Position numbers and translations under genes: made by a program
In this document: one piece after another, positions 1-8,438 of the stretch
Layout of the letters: each line of letters opens with the position of its first letter
Numbering within the stretch: position 1 is the first letter of the stretch
Origin: Mycobacterium sp. 852013-50091_SCH5140682
Lineage (GTDB): Bacteria > Actinomycetota > Actinomycetes > Mycobacteriales > Mycobacteriaceae
Assembly (NCBI RefSeq): GCF_001665685.1
Contig: NZ_LZTB01000028.1
Coordinates: forward strand, 1 to 64,000
DNA: 64,000 nt
Direction: 5' to 3'
The notes under the pieces: model-generated
Told to the model about the DNA's origin: nothing
Seen by the model: only the letters and a program-made list of their open reading frames with translations
Databases searched by the model: none

Positions 1-13
1 GAAGGACACTCGG

Positions 14-1459
14 ATGGACACGACTCCGTCACCGCAGACCAACTTGAAAAAGAATGCCTTTGGTGTGCCCAGCATCTTGTTCTTCGTCTTCTCCGCCCAG
101 GCGCCGCTCACCGGCATCGTCGGAGCTGCCGGGCTCGCGGTGGCGCTCGGCAACGGCGCCGGCGCCCCCAGCGCCTACCTCGCCGTCGGCCTGGTGATCG
201 TGCTGTTCGCGGTCGGATTCACGACCGTCACCCGCACCATCGATGCCCACGGTGGGTTCTTCGCCGTCATCCGGGCCGGCCTCGGGCAGCGCGTCGGGAC
301 GAGCGGCTCACTGCTGGCGTTGTTGTCCTACAACACTGTTCAGTTCGCCATGTACGGTCTACTCGGCGCAAGCCTCTCGTCGCTGTTGGCCAACGACCTC
401 GGCCTGCACCTGCCATGGTGGCTCGGTGCGCTGGCGGCGATCGCGCTGGTGTGGTTTCTGGGCTCACGCAACGTCGAACTCGGCGCCAAAGTGCTCGCCG
501 TCCTGGTCAGCCTCGAATTCCTGTTGCTCAGCGCGTTTGCGGTCGGGGTCATTGTCACCAAGGGGCTGGGTGCACTGAACGTCGCCGGCAGTTTCAGTCC
601 CGGTGCATTTTTCTACGGCGCGCCCGGAGTGGCAGTCATGTTCGCCATCGCCTCGATGTTCGGATTCGAGTCGACAGCGATCTACGCGGCCGAGGCCAAG
701 GATCCTCACCGCACCGTGCCCCGCGCGACCTACATCTCGGTCATCATCATCGCGGTCTTCTTCGCCCTCGTAATCTGGATGTTGATCGTCTACTACGGCT
801 CGGCCAACGCCCAACCCGCCGCCCTGGACGTGCTCAGCACCGATCCCACCCAATTCGTCCTGCAGCCGCTCAACGCGATCCTCGGCCCATGGGCCGGATC
901 GGTGGCGCAAATCCTGCTGTGCACATCGCTTCTGGCGGGTGTGCAGGCCTTCCACAACATGATCACCCGCTACTTCCACGCCTTGGCCGAGCACCACGTG
1001 TTCCCGCATCTCTTGGCACGCACCAACCGCCACCAGGCCCCCTGGATCGCGGCAATCACCCAGACCATCCTGGCGGTTGCCGGCGTGGCCGCCTTCGCCA
1101 TCCCCGGTCTGGATCCCATCACCAATCTGTTCACCTGGTTCAGCGGACTGGCCGTACTCGCACTGGTCGTGCTCTACGTGCTGTCCTCGGTCGCGATCCC
1201 CGCCTACTTTCGGCGTCACCCGGCGCCGTACCCGCTTTGGCAAACTCTGATCGCCCCGGCACTGGCCACCCTGTGCATGGCCGCCGTGCTGTGGATGGTC
1301 ATCGACAACTTCGACGCCCTCGTCGGAGGCAACGGCCCCGTCATGTGGACACTGCTGATCACGGTGCCGACCGTCGCGGTGATCGGTCTTCTCATCCGGC
1401 AGCCCACCTCCCGAACCAACGGGCCCACCGATCGCAAACCGACTGCCGAAGCGTCCTAA
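14..1459 (+). CDS. APC superfamily amino acid permease
   Basis: The 481-residue protein is almost entirely hydrophobic, with about 12 predicted membrane helices, so it should act in the cytoplasmic membrane. Family marks are the N-terminal QAPLTGIVGAAG stretch and the FGFESTAIYAAEA segment near residues 215-228, where APC transporters have helix 6. A GAAGGA element lies just before the ATG at 14. The P450 gene starts 57 nt after the stop on the same strand, so the pair may share a transcript, with the permease importing an amine or amino acid that the P450 oxidises. That link is inference and the substrate cannot be read from sequence. Confidence 0.88.
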   Translation: MDTTPSPQTNLKKNAFGVPSILFFVFSAQAPLTGIVGAAGLAVALGNGAGAPSAYLAVGLVIVLFAVGFTTVTRTIDAHGGFFAVIRAGLGQRVGTSGSLLALLSYNTVQFAMYGLLGASLSSLLANDLGLHLPWWLGALAAIALVWFLGSRNVELGAKVLAVLVSLEFLLLSAFAVGVIVTKGLGALNVAGSFSPGAFFYGAPGVAVMFAIASMFGFESTAIYAAEAKDPHRTVPRATYISVIIIAVFFALVIWMLIVYYGSANAQPAALDVLSTDPTQFVLQPLNAILGPWAGSVAQILLCTSLLAGVQAFHNMITRYFHALAEHHVFPHLLARTNRHQAPWIAAITQTILAVAGVAAFAIPGLDPITNLFTWFSGLAVLALVVLYVLSSVAIPAYFRRHPAPYPLWQTLIAPALATLCMAAVLWMVIDNFDALVGGNGPVMWTLLITVPTVAVIGLLIRQPTSRTNGPTDRKPTAEAS

Positions 1460-1516
1460 TCCGTTGCCATGCACTGCCACCCATCGAAAAGTCGATTCCC
1501 CAGAAGAGGTGACCTC

Positions 1517-2701
1517 ATGCCCGAAACCCTTACCCCCGAACTGCTCCCCGTCGACGATCCGGCATACCGCTCCAATCCCTACCCCTACTACGCGCGACTA
1601 CACACAGAGGCCCCGGTGTACCGACACCCGTACGGCTTCTGGGCGATCACCCGATACGAGGATGTCTCCCGACTGCTGTTCGACCGCACCATGAGCGTGG
1701 CACAGATCGATTTTGGTCCCGCGTCGCTGCTACACCACAGCCCGCTGGGCGCCGACCTGCCCGACCATGCCCGACTGCGTAAGGCGATGAGCCGCTGGTT
1801 CACCGCCCGCGCCGTCAAACAATGGCAGCACACCGCACGAACCCATCTGACTGATCGCCTCGACAGCATCGCCTCGGGCGGCGGCACCTTCGATGCCGTG
1901 CTGGACTTGGCGTTCCCCGTCACCTTCCGCACCATCTGCGACATTTTGGGCATCGAACCCCAAGATGCCCTTGCCGTACGAAATGCGACCTACACGGTAG
2001 GCGCGGGACTGAGCGCCAACCCGACGGAAGAAGAGATCACCGGCGTCGAGGACGCGATGGGGTGGTTCGTGACTCACTGCGATGAAATCATCGCCCTCAA
2101 ACGGGACAACCCCGGTGATGGACTGCTGGACTCATTCCTCGATGCCGAATCCAAAGGCGAGCTCAGTCGGGACGAAACCACAGCATGCCTCGTATTGCTG
2201 TTCGCTGTCGGACATCTCGACATCACCTACCTGATCGTGCACGGACTGCGTCGCTTCTCTGAATCACCCCATGTCGCCCAGACCTACCGCACCGATCCGG
2301 CCAGCAGGCCCGGGATCATCGAAGAACTACTGCGTATCGACACCCCGGAACAGTTCGTCACCCGAATGACCACCCAACCGACCGAGGTCGGCGGTGTCAC
2401 CATCCCCGCTGGCGAGATCCTGCTGCTGCTCATCGGAGCGGCCAACGTCGATCCCACGGTGTTCCCGGACCCCACTACCTTCGATCACACCCGCGACCTG
2501 TCGAAGTCCCGACACATCGCATTCGGCGCCGGCATCCACGGCTGCGCCGGCCAAATCCTGGCCCGAGCAGAAGCCGACCTCGTCTTCTCCACCATCGTGG
2601 AACAGTTCGGCGGCGTCCACCCCAACGGCGACGTGGAATACGCTCACACCGACTTCATCCGGTCCATCAAACGCTTGCCATTGAGACTGAACACAATCTG
2701 A
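1517..2701 (+). CDS. Cytochrome P450 with Ile at the conserved I-helix Thr position
   Basis: This is a bacterial class I type P450 of 394 residues, starting at the ATG at 1517 behind AGAGGTGA (an upstream in-frame ATG at 1469 lacks this site). The heme loop FGAGIHGCAG is at residues 336-345 with Cys343 as the thiolate ligand, and ELLR supplies the ExxR motif. The I-helix reads VGHLDIT. Aligned to P450cam VGGLDTV, Asp235 is kept but Ile236 sits where the conserved oxygen-activating Thr belongs. Redox partners are not encoded nearby. The adjacent permease suggests a catabolic or modifying role on an imported amine; this is inference. Confidence 0.93.
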   Translation: MPETLTPELLPVDDPAYRSNPYPYYARLHTEAPVYRHPYGFWAITRYEDVSRLLFDRTMSVAQIDFGPASLLHHSPLGADLPDHARLRKAMSRWFTARAVKQWQHTARTHLTDRLDSIASGGGTFDAVLDLAFPVTFRTICDILGIEPQDALAVRNATYTVGAGLSANPTEEEITGVEDAMGWFVTHCDEIIALKRDNPGDGLLDSFLDAESKGELSRDETTACLVLLFAVGHLDITYLIVHGLRRFSESPHVAQTYRTDPASRPGIIEELLRIDTPEQFVTRMTTQPTEVGGVTIPAGEILLLLIGAANVDPTVFPDPTTFDHTRDLSKSRHIAFGAGIHGCAGQILARAEADLVFSTIVEQFGGVHPNGDVEYAHTDFIRSIKRLPLRLNTI

Positions 2702-2749
2702 TCTCAGCCTCGGGGACCCCTGACCCGGTCACCGACACTGAAGCGCCGG

Positions 2750-2854
2750 CTAACGGAGGCGCCGCTCTTCCTCCTTCTCCAGACGTTCGCGTTCTGCTTC
2801 GCGACGCTCCTCCTCCTTTTCGATGGCTTCCTCGCGTTCGTTCTTGTTGGTCAT
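2750..2854 (-). CDS. Small highly charged protein, 34 aa
   Basis: A short reverse-strand frame reads MTNKNEREEAIEKEEERR and continues with Glu/Arg repeats to a TAG. More than half the residues are Glu, Arg or Lys, which predicts one long charged helix. There is no Shine-Dalgarno, but TACGCT (2862-2867) ends 7 nt before the ATG, the spacing expected for a mycobacterial leaderless mRNA. It sits alone between the P450 and the DyP gene. Function is unknown. It could be a spurious frame, since GA-rich DNA easily gives such composition. Confidence 0.45.
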   Translation of the reverse strand: MTNKNEREEAIEKEEERREAERERLEKEEERRLR

Positions 2855-2861
2855 GAATCCG

Positions 2862-2867
2862 AGCGTA
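2862..2867 (-). promoter_or_regulatory. Putative -10 box for the leaderless 34-aa gene
   Basis: On the minus strand TACGCT fits TANNNT and is followed by seven bases (CGGATTC) and then ATG, so transcription would begin at or next to the start codon. No good -35 was seen. Confidence 0.4.
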
Positions 2868-3017
2868 CTGTGCCGCACCGACTGAACGGCCTCGGATTGT
2901 GATGGCCAACAACCACTTTTGTCGGCTCCGACAGCAGGTCGCGCTGCCCGGGCGTCCCCGTCGGAGCCGTGCGTATCGTCGGGTCAAGCCGACCGCCCAC
3001 GAATGAGGAGACAACCG

Positions 3018-4028
3018 ATGGCGACACCGGAGAGCAGCGGCGCGGTGCAACCGCAACCCGTGCTGACACCGGTGACGCCCGCTGCGGTATTTCTGGTGGC
3101 GACCATCGACGCGGGCGGCGAGGACGCCGTGCATGACGCGCTCGGCAATCTCTCCGGGTTGGTCCGCTCAGTCGGATTCCGCGACCCTGCCAAGCAGCTG
3201 ACGATGGTCACCTCGATCGGCTCTGCTGCCTGGGACCGGCTGTTCAGCGGCCCGCGCCCCGCACAGTTGCATCCCTTCGTCGCACTCGACGGACCGCGGC
3301 ACCGCGCCCCGGCGACGCCCGGTGACCTGCTGTTCCACATCCGGGCCGACAGCATGGACGTCTGCTTCGCGCTGGCGAGCCACGTCCACAATGCGATGGC
3401 CGACGCGATCACGGTGGTCGACGAGGTGCACGGCTTCCGGTTCTTCGACAACCGGGATCTGCTCGGATTCGTCGACGGCACCGAAAACCCCGGCGGTGCA
3501 CTGGCAATCAGCTCGACCGCCATCGGCGACGAGGACCCCGACTTCCGCGGCGGCAGCTATGTACACGTGCAGAAGTACCTGCACGACATGGCAGGTTGGG
3601 AAGCGCTGTCGGTGACGGAGCAGGAACGTGCGTTCGGCCGCACCAAGCTCGACGACATCGAATTCCCGGACGCCGACAAGCCTCGCAATTCACACCTGGC
3701 GCTCAACGTCATCACCGACGACGACGGCACCGAGCTCAAAATCGTCTGGCACAACATGCCGTTCGGTGAAGTGGGCCGAAGAGAATCCGGTACGTACTAC
3801 ATCGCCTACGCCCGCACGCCAACGGTCACCGAACGCATGCTGCGCAACATGTTCCTGGGCGATCCACCCGGCACCACCGACCGCATCCTCGACTTCTCCA
3901 CCGCCGTCACCGGCGGTCTGTTCTTCACGCCCACAGTCGATTTCCTCGACAACCCGCCGCCGCTGCCACCGTCCGCCACCCCCGCGAGCGAATTGTCGAT
4001 CGGAAGCTTGAAAGGAACGCCGCGATGA
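3018..4028 (+). CDS. DyP-type heme peroxidase, encapsulin cargo
   Basis: This is a 336-residue dye-decolourising peroxidase, starting at the ATG at 3018 seven bases after GAGGAG. The family motif GxxDG appears as GFVDGTENP with Asp153 as the distal catalytic Asp. The His in KPRNSHLALN (about His226) is the expected heme ligand. The C-terminus ends LSIGSLKGTPR, the short tail that docks DyP enzymes inside encapsulin shells in mycobacteria and relatives. Its stop overlaps the encapsulin start by 4 nt (ATGA), the usual cargo-shell arrangement. Here the shell gene is broken, so the enzyme may act free in the cytosol or be packaged by a shell encoded elsewhere. Confidence 0.95.
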   Translation: MATPESSGAVQPQPVLTPVTPAAVFLVATIDAGGEDAVHDALGNLSGLVRSVGFRDPAKQLTMVTSIGSAAWDRLFSGPRPAQLHPFVALDGPRHRAPATPGDLLFHIRADSMDVCFALASHVHNAMADAITVVDEVHGFRFFDNRDLLGFVDGTENPGGALAISSTAIGDEDPDFRGGSYVHVQKYLHDMAGWEALSVTEQERAFGRTKLDDIEFPDADKPRNSHLALNVITDDDGTELKIVWHNMPFGEVGRRESGTYYIAYARTPTVTERMLRNMFLGDPPGTTDRILDFSTAVTGGLFFTPTVDFLDNPPPLPPSATPASELSIGSLKGTPR

Positions 4029-4515
4029 ACAACCTCTACCGCGACCTGGCTCCGGTCACCGATCTCGCCTGGGCCCAGATCGAACAGGAAGCCGCGCGGA
4101 CGTTCAAGCGTCACATCGCGGGACGGCGCGTGGTGGATGTGACCGGGCCGGGCGGCCCGTCGAGCGCCGCAGTCAGCACGGGGCATCTGCGTGCTGTGAC
4201 GGCACCGGCCGACGGCGTGATCGCCCAGCTGCGCGACAGTAAACCCCCGGTGCGACTGCGGGTTCCGTTCACCGTGACGCGCGAGGACGTCGACGACGTC
4301 GACGACGTCGAACGGGGCGCGCAGGACTCGAGGCTCCCGCCATCGACGGCGCATTTGTATTGTCCACGCGCGGCGGCGATTTCGATCTGAACCTGGGCAC
4401 AGACGTGTCGATCGGATACCTGTCCCACGACACCCAGAACGTACAGCTGTATCTGGAGGAGACCATGACGTTCCAGTGCTACACCGCCGAGGCATCGGTG
4501 GCGCTGACGCCATAG
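4025..4515 (+). pseudogene. Encapsulin shell protein gene with internal out-of-frame deletion
   Basis: The first 102 codons are a normal encapsulin (CFP29/linocin family) start, MNNLYRDLAPVTDLAW, reaching VERGAQDS. The next bases belong to the family's C-terminal part in another frame: from about 4337, PAIDGAFVLSTRGGDFDLN runs to AEASVALTP and a TAG at 4513-4515. An intact gene is about 800 nt; 491 remain, so roughly 310 nt covering the middle of the shell fold are gone and the frame is shifted. The actual frame from 4025 stops after 121 residues at 4390. A 9-nt tandem repeat (GACGTCGAC units near 4284-4312) adds an extra VDD before the junction. A functional shell from this copy is very unlikely. 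Confidence 0.88.
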
Positions 4516-4516
4516 G

Positions 4517-4942
4517 TCAGCCGCGCAGCCGATCCGCGATGGCGGTGCGGGGCAATTTCGTCGGGTTCGGGTGAGTGATGATGATCCGTTCGAAATCCGG
4601 GCCGACCGCGTCGACGAACGTCAGGCCGGTCTCGTCATCGGTGTGGACGTAGGTCGCGGGATCGTAGGCTTGCAGGCGCCGAGTGATCTGCTCAAGGTCG
4701 GCCGCACTGTCGGTCGACCACACCAGGTGCTGGACACCGAGCACACCGATACCGCGCTCCAGAAACGGCTCCTTGGCGTGCAGATAGATCTGGAAGCCTT
4801 TGGGCGTCAACAACAATGACATGTCCTCGGTGTGCACCGCGACCCGGCACGAGAAAATAGCGCGATAGAAGTCGACAGACCGGCCCAGCTCGGTCACCCG
4901 TACGACGCACGATGTGACGGTCACGTTGATCTCGTTGCCCAT
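4517..4942 (-). CDS. VOC family (glyoxalase/bleomycin resistance-like) protein
   Basis: This 141-residue single-domain VOC protein (vicinal oxygen chelate fold) opens with VTSCVVRVTELGRSVDFYRA, the typical first beta-alpha unit, and has VLGVQHLVWSTDS in the second half. Such proteins bind a divalent metal and act as lyases, dioxygenases or antibiotic-binding proteins; the substrate is not evident. It is divergent from the LysR gene, and the 92-bp gap between them holds two perfect palindromes. Its stop lies 1 bp past the encapsulin remnant, tail to tail. The start at 4942 is the only good ATG. Confidence 0.82.
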   Translation of the reverse strand: MGNEINVTVTSCVVRVTELGRSVDFYRAIFSCRVAVHTEDMSLLLTPKGFQIYLHAKEPFLERGIGVLGVQHLVWSTDSAADLEQITRRLQAYDPATYVHTDDETGLTFVDAVGPDFERIIITHPNPTKLPRTAIADRLRG

Positions 4943-4951
4943 GATTTAAGT

Positions 4952-4966
4952 CTGACCGTCGGTCAG
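4952..4966. promoter_or_regulatory. Palindrome upstream of the VOC gene, probable operator
   Basis: CTGACCG-T-CGGTCAG is a perfect 7-1-7 inverted repeat lying 10 bp upstream of the VOC start codon in the divergent VOC/LysR gap. Position and symmetry suggest a repressor site. Which regulator binds is unknown. Confidence 0.45.
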
Positions 4967-4999
4967 CGCAAACGTCCAACCGGAAAATTCGACATGCCG

Positions 5000-5014
5000 A
5001 TAGGTCTCGCCTAT
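5000..5014. promoter_or_regulatory. Inverted repeat before the LysR gene, likely LysR box
   Basis: ATAGG-TCTCG-CCTAT is a perfect 5-5-5 inverted repeat of 15 bp, the size and symmetry of a LysR recognition half-site pair. It ends 20 bp before the LysR start and lies between the divergent genes, where autoregulatory LysR sites normally sit. Confidence 0.55.
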
Positions 5015-5034
5015 CAGCCGTGGTCTCATGGTTC

Positions 5035-5937
5035 ATGCTCTTTCGCCAGCTGGAATATTTCGTGGCGCTCGCTCGCGAGAAGCATTTCGCCCGCGCTGCC
5101 GCGGCGTGTTACGTATCGCAGCCGGCGCTGTCGGAGGCCATCCGCAAGCTGGAGAACGAGCTGAAGGTTCCGCTGGTGCGGCGCGGAAAGAGTTTCGACG
5201 GGCTGACCCCGGAAGGCGAACGGCTCGTGCTGTGGGCGCGGCGCATCCTGGCCGACCACGACGCCCTCATCCACGAAGTCACCGCGCTGCAGACCGGCCT
5301 GACCGGCGAACTACGCCTCGGTGTGATCCCTGCCGCGTCCAGTACGGTGGCCCTGCTCACCAACCCGTTCTGCCTCGAACATCCTTTGGTGCGAGTTCAA
5401 TTGGAGAGCAGCTTGCGCTCGGCAGGCGTCGTCGAACGCATCCGCCGCTTCGAACTCGATGCGGGCATCATCTATCCGGACGGTCAGAACACCACAGATC
5501 TTCTCGTCACGCCGCTGTACCAGGAACGCCAGGTGCTCATCGCCAGCGGCGACCTGCTGACGAGCCAACCTGACCCGACGACGTGGGAAGACGTATCGGA
5601 ACTGCCGCTGTGCCTGTTGAATACGGGCATGCGGGGTCGTCAACTTCTCGACTCGGCGCTGGCCCTGCACGGTCTCACCCTGAGCCCGCGGTTGGAGGCG
5701 GACTCGGTGGTGTCGCTGCTGGCACACGTCAGCACCGGCCAATGGGCCAGCATCGTGCCCCAAACCTGGCTGCGGACCTTGCGTCCACCCGCCGGGGTAC
5801 GGGTGGTGGAGCTGGACAATCCGTCGGTGACGGCGACGGTCGCGTTGGTCACCAGCGCCGCCGAACCCGGTTCGGTGCTGACCCGCGCGCTCGTCGAGAT
5901 CGCGCAAAACGCCCGGATTACCATCGAACCCGGCTAG
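5035..5937 (+). CDS. LysR family transcriptional regulator
   Basis: From the ATG at 5035 the protein is 300 residues, standard for LysR regulators. The N-terminal winged helix-turn-helix starts MLFRQLEYFVALAREKHF and continues with AAAACYVSQPALSEAIRKLE (about residues 17-36). The rest is the two-lobed effector-binding domain. It is divergent from the VOC gene, which is the first candidate target together with its own promoter. A GTG at 5020 in the same frame is possible but leaves less room for the operator. Its last 4 bp overlap the end of the convergent TetR gene. Confidence 0.9.
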   Translation: MLFRQLEYFVALAREKHFARAAAACYVSQPALSEAIRKLENELKVPLVRRGKSFDGLTPEGERLVLWARRILADHDALIHEVTALQTGLTGELRLGVIPAASSTVALLTNPFCLEHPLVRVQLESSLRSAGVVERIRRFELDAGIIYPDGQNTTDLLVTPLYQERQVLIASGDLLTSQPDPTTWEDVSELPLCLLNTGMRGRQLLDSALALHGLTLSPRLEADSVVSLLAHVSTGQWASIVPQTWLRTLRPPAGVRVVELDNPSVTATVALVTSAAEPGSVLTRALVEIAQNARITIEPG

Positions 5938-6527
5938 CCCGCCAGATCGACCGACAGCAGGGCACGCACTGCCTGCCCCAGATCTTCCTCGAGCCATGAG
6001 GGCCACTGCGCATCGTCGGCATGCCGTCGCACCGCGGCATACGGCAGGTCGACCACGGCCCGGGTCATCGCATCCATCGTGCGCGCGTCGTCGTTGCCGA
6101 ACACCCCGCGAGCCAGCTCGCGTACCCGCTCGATCAACGGAGAGTTCATGGTGGCGAGCCGGGTCTCGAAGTCCGCATCGGGCTCGCCGTCGAGCAGATC
6201 ACCGGGCCGGATGGTCAGCAGGAGTCGGGCATCGTCAGGAGTGGCCCGGGCGAACTGGACCGCTGCGACCCCCATCGCGACGGCCGCCTCCAACGGCGTC
6301 TGACCCGTCGCGGCCATCGCACGGGCCTGGAACCGCTCCAGCGCCCGGATCCAGGCCGCTGTCACGACGCCGTTGCGGTTACCGAACCGGTGATAGAGGG
6401 TGCCGGCCGGGGCCCCGCTGGCCCGCGCGATCGCCGCGACGCTCGCCGCCCGGGGACCGTCGGCCAGGACGAGTGTGCGTGTCGCGTCGAGAATTGCGTC
6501 GGTTTCATGCTTCCGCGGAGGTGCCAC
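5934..6527 (-). CDS. TetR family transcriptional regulator
   Basis: The 197-residue protein starts at GTG (6527). The N-terminal HTH includes ASVAAIARASGAPAGTLYHR (about residues 28-47), followed by FGNRNGVVTAAW, diagnostic of TetR repressors. The remainder is a helical ligand-binding domain without recognisable signature. It is divergent from the SRPBCC-type gene starting 22 bp away, so it probably represses that gene and itself. The ligand is unknown. Confidence 0.9.
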   Translation of the reverse strand: MAPPRKHETDAILDATRTLVLADGPRAASVAAIARASGAPAGTLYHRFGNRNGVVTAAWIRALERFQARAMAATGQTPLEAAVAMGVAAVQFARATPDDARLLLTIRPGDLLDGEPDADFETRLATMNSPLIERVRELARGVFGNDDARTMDAMTRAVVDLPYAAVRRHADDAQWPSWLEEDLGQAVRALLSVDLAG

Positions 6528-6534
6528 GATCTAG

Positions 6535-6540
6535 TATGGT
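6535..6540 (+). promoter_or_regulatory. Putative -10 box for a leaderless transcript
   Basis: TATGGT fits TANNNT and ends 8 bp before the ATG at 6549, with no Shine-Dalgarno in between, so the downstream gene is probably read from a leaderless mRNA. An overlapping TAGTAT at 6532-6537 is an alternative. The box lies in the 21-bp gap shared with the TetR gene, so repressor binding there would block it. Confidence 0.45.
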
Positions 6541-6548
6541 CCTTCTAT

Positions 6549-6944
6549 ATGGAACGTTTACCCTATATCGACGAGCATGCCACAACCATCGACGCAGACG
6601 CGGCGACAACGTGGGAGGCGGTGCTGAGTGTCCTGTGCGGCGACCCGGCCGACCCGCACGCGCCGCGCGGCTTCAGGATCGGCGAGTGCCGCGCGCCCGA
6701 GCGCCTCGTCCTCGCCGGACGCCACCCGTTCGCGAGCTACGAATGGGTCTTCGAACTGGACGCCCTGGCGCCGAACCGCACCCGCGTCCGATCGCAGACC
6801 TGGGCGGCGTTCCCCCACGTCCGAGGGAAGATCTACCGCGCCCTGGTCATCGGATCCGGAGGGCATCGGATCGTCGTGCGCTGGACGCTCAAGCGCATTG
6901 CCGATGAGGCGCGCCGCCGCGGAGTGAGCGTCCGACAGCCCTGA
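6549..6944 (+). CDS. Small SRPBCC/polyketide cyclase-like protein
   Basis: The protein has 131 residues beginning MERLPYIDEHATTIDADAAT. The alternation of strands (EHATTIDADAATTWEAVLSV, FELDALAPNRTRVRSQTWA) and the C-terminal amphipathic helix resemble the SRPBCC (START-like) fold, which binds hydrophobic ligands; this is a fold-level guess. It is the only gene divergent from the TetR regulator and is presumably its target. Most of the reading frame upstream of 6549 lies over the TetR gene and is not coding. Confidence 0.65.
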   Translation: MERLPYIDEHATTIDADAATTWEAVLSVLCGDPADPHAPRGFRIGECRAPERLVLAGRHPFASYEWVFELDALAPNRTRVRSQTWAAFPHVRGKIYRALVIGSGGHRIVVRWTLKRIADEARRRGVSVRQP

Positions 6945-6963
6945 ATCGTCGGACCCGCCAGGG

Positions 6964-7812
6964 TCAGCCGAGGGTAACCAGCGTCACCGCACCGGCGGCC
7001 ATCGCCAGCCCGACCGCCTGACCCTGGTGGATTCGCTCCCGCAGCACGACGACGGCGAGCAGCACGGTGAATGCGGGGTAGAGCGAGGACAGCACCGACG
7101 AGATGGCGAGCAGGCCGGAGTGGGTCGCGAGCTGGAAAAGCATGGTGGCGGCCGCGGTGGCCAAGCCGACCGACAGCGATACCGCGGCATACCGGTCGCG
7201 CGGGAGCCAGCTTTGCCGCAGCACGCTCGCAATCACCGCGATGACCACCACCGACACCGCCAGGCCGAGTGCGGCCGGGAACAGCCCGGAGCCCTCGGGC
7301 ACCTGACCGAGGCAGACAAACAAGAACCCGAAACCGATCCCCGCCACGATCCCGTCAAGCACGCCGGTTGCACCCTTGGCGACATGCCCACCCGCAACGT
7401 TCTCGTCGCCCTCGCCGGTGGCGATCAGCCAGATCGCGGGCAGTGCGCAGACGATGCCGAACCAGGCCAGCGCGCTGGGCCGCTCACCGATGACCACACC
7501 CACCAGAACCGGCAAGGCGGCCGCGCCGACCGCCGACAGCGGCGCCACGACGCTCATCCGCCCATTCGCCAGGCCGCGGTACAGGAACCCGGTGCCCACG
7601 CCGGAACCAATGCCGGACAACGCACCCCATGCCAGCGCCGTGCTGCTCGGCGCGCCACCGAAGACCGTCGCCACCAGCGCCAGGACCGCCGCACTGCTCA
7701 GCTGGACCGCAAACGCCACCCGCCACACCGACGTTCGGCGGGACAGCACGCCGCCGAGGAAATCGGAGAGCCCGTACATGCTCGCCGCGCCCAGCGCGAG
7801 AAGGATACCCAC
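6964..7812 (-). CDS. EamA/DMT family transporter
   Basis: With the GTG at 7812 the protein has 282 residues and about ten membrane helices in two similar halves, the layout of drug/metabolite exporters. It starts VGILLALGAASMYGLSDFLG, and the second half carries the matching LSSLYPAFTVLLAVVVLRE motif near the end. The reading frame stays open upstream to 7929, but that part is polar and lacks a helix, so the shorter start was chosen. Substrate unknown. It converges on the SRPBCC-like gene with a 19-bp gap. Confidence 0.85.
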   Translation of the reverse strand: MGILLALGAASMYGLSDFLGGVLSRRTSVWRVAFAVQLSSAAVLALVATVFGGAPSSTALAWGALSGIGSGVGTGFLYRGLANGRMSVVAPLSAVGAAALPVLVGVVIGERPSALAWFGIVCALPAIWLIATGEGDENVAGGHVAKGATGVLDGIVAGIGFGFLFVCLGQVPEGSGLFPAALGLAVSVVVIAVIASVLRQSWLPRDRYAAVSLSVGLATAAATMLFQLATHSGLLAISSVLSSLYPAFTVLLAVVVLRERIHQGQAVGLAMAAGAVTLVTLG

Positions 7813-8000
7813 GGCGGCCGAGGCTACCGGACCGGTCGGACACGGGTGACGTGCGCCACAGCTTGCCCTGGGAAAGACCTGTGTGCGTTCCCGGCGGTCG
7901 GGCGCCCCGCCGATCGGCACGACACACACTTTGCATCTTGACGCTGACTAGATAGGGGTTCATCATGGAACTAGTCACTGACAAGTTCAACGGAGGCGTC

Positions 8001-8438
8001 ATGTCTGTCATGCAGCAACCCACCCGCGCAGGCGACCGCGAGCGCGAGCAGACCGCCAACGACCTCGGGCAAGCCCTTGCCCAGGGCTACCTGACCATGG
8101 CCGAATACGAGGACCGGCTGGCCACCACGTTCCGCTCGAACACCCACGGTGAGCTTCGCGGACTTGTGGCCGACCTCCCGCTGGCCCGGCTGCGGCGCAA
8201 CGATCCCCGCCGTCGCGCCGCCCAGGTCCGCGCCGCGCGGCTCAGCGTCCGCATCCACGGCGGCGTCTACCTCGCGGTCTCGCTGTTGATGATCGGCATC
8301 TGGCTGGCGGTCGGGCTCGGCGGCGGTGGGTGGTACTTCTGGCCGGTCTGGCCCATCATGGGCTGGGGCATCGGCGTTGCGTCCCATGCCATCCCGATCT
8401 GGGCTCACGGCTCGATGAGACCCGCCCGGATCGCATAG
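8001..8438 (+). CDS. DUF1707 domain membrane protein
   Basis: The N-terminal DUF1707 unit (about residues 10-60) reads GDREREQTANDLGQALAQGY with EYEDRL and ADLPL, which is diagnostic. It is followed by a basic linker and two membrane helices (about residues 90-135), the common 2TM tail. DUF1707 proteins are frequent in actinobacteria; their role is undefined. GGAGG at 7992-7996 favours the ATG at 8001 (145 aa), though an in-frame ATG at 8010 is also possible and one at 7965 would add 12 residues. Its 3' end overlaps the convergent response regulator by 34 bp. Confidence 0.85.
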   Translation: MSVMQQPTRAGDREREQTANDLGQALAQGYLTMAEYEDRLATTFRSNTHGELRGLVADLPLARLRRNDPRRRAAQVRAARLSVRIHGGVYLAVSLLMIGIWLAVGLGGGGWYFWPVWPIMGWGIGVASHAIPIWAHGSMRPARIA

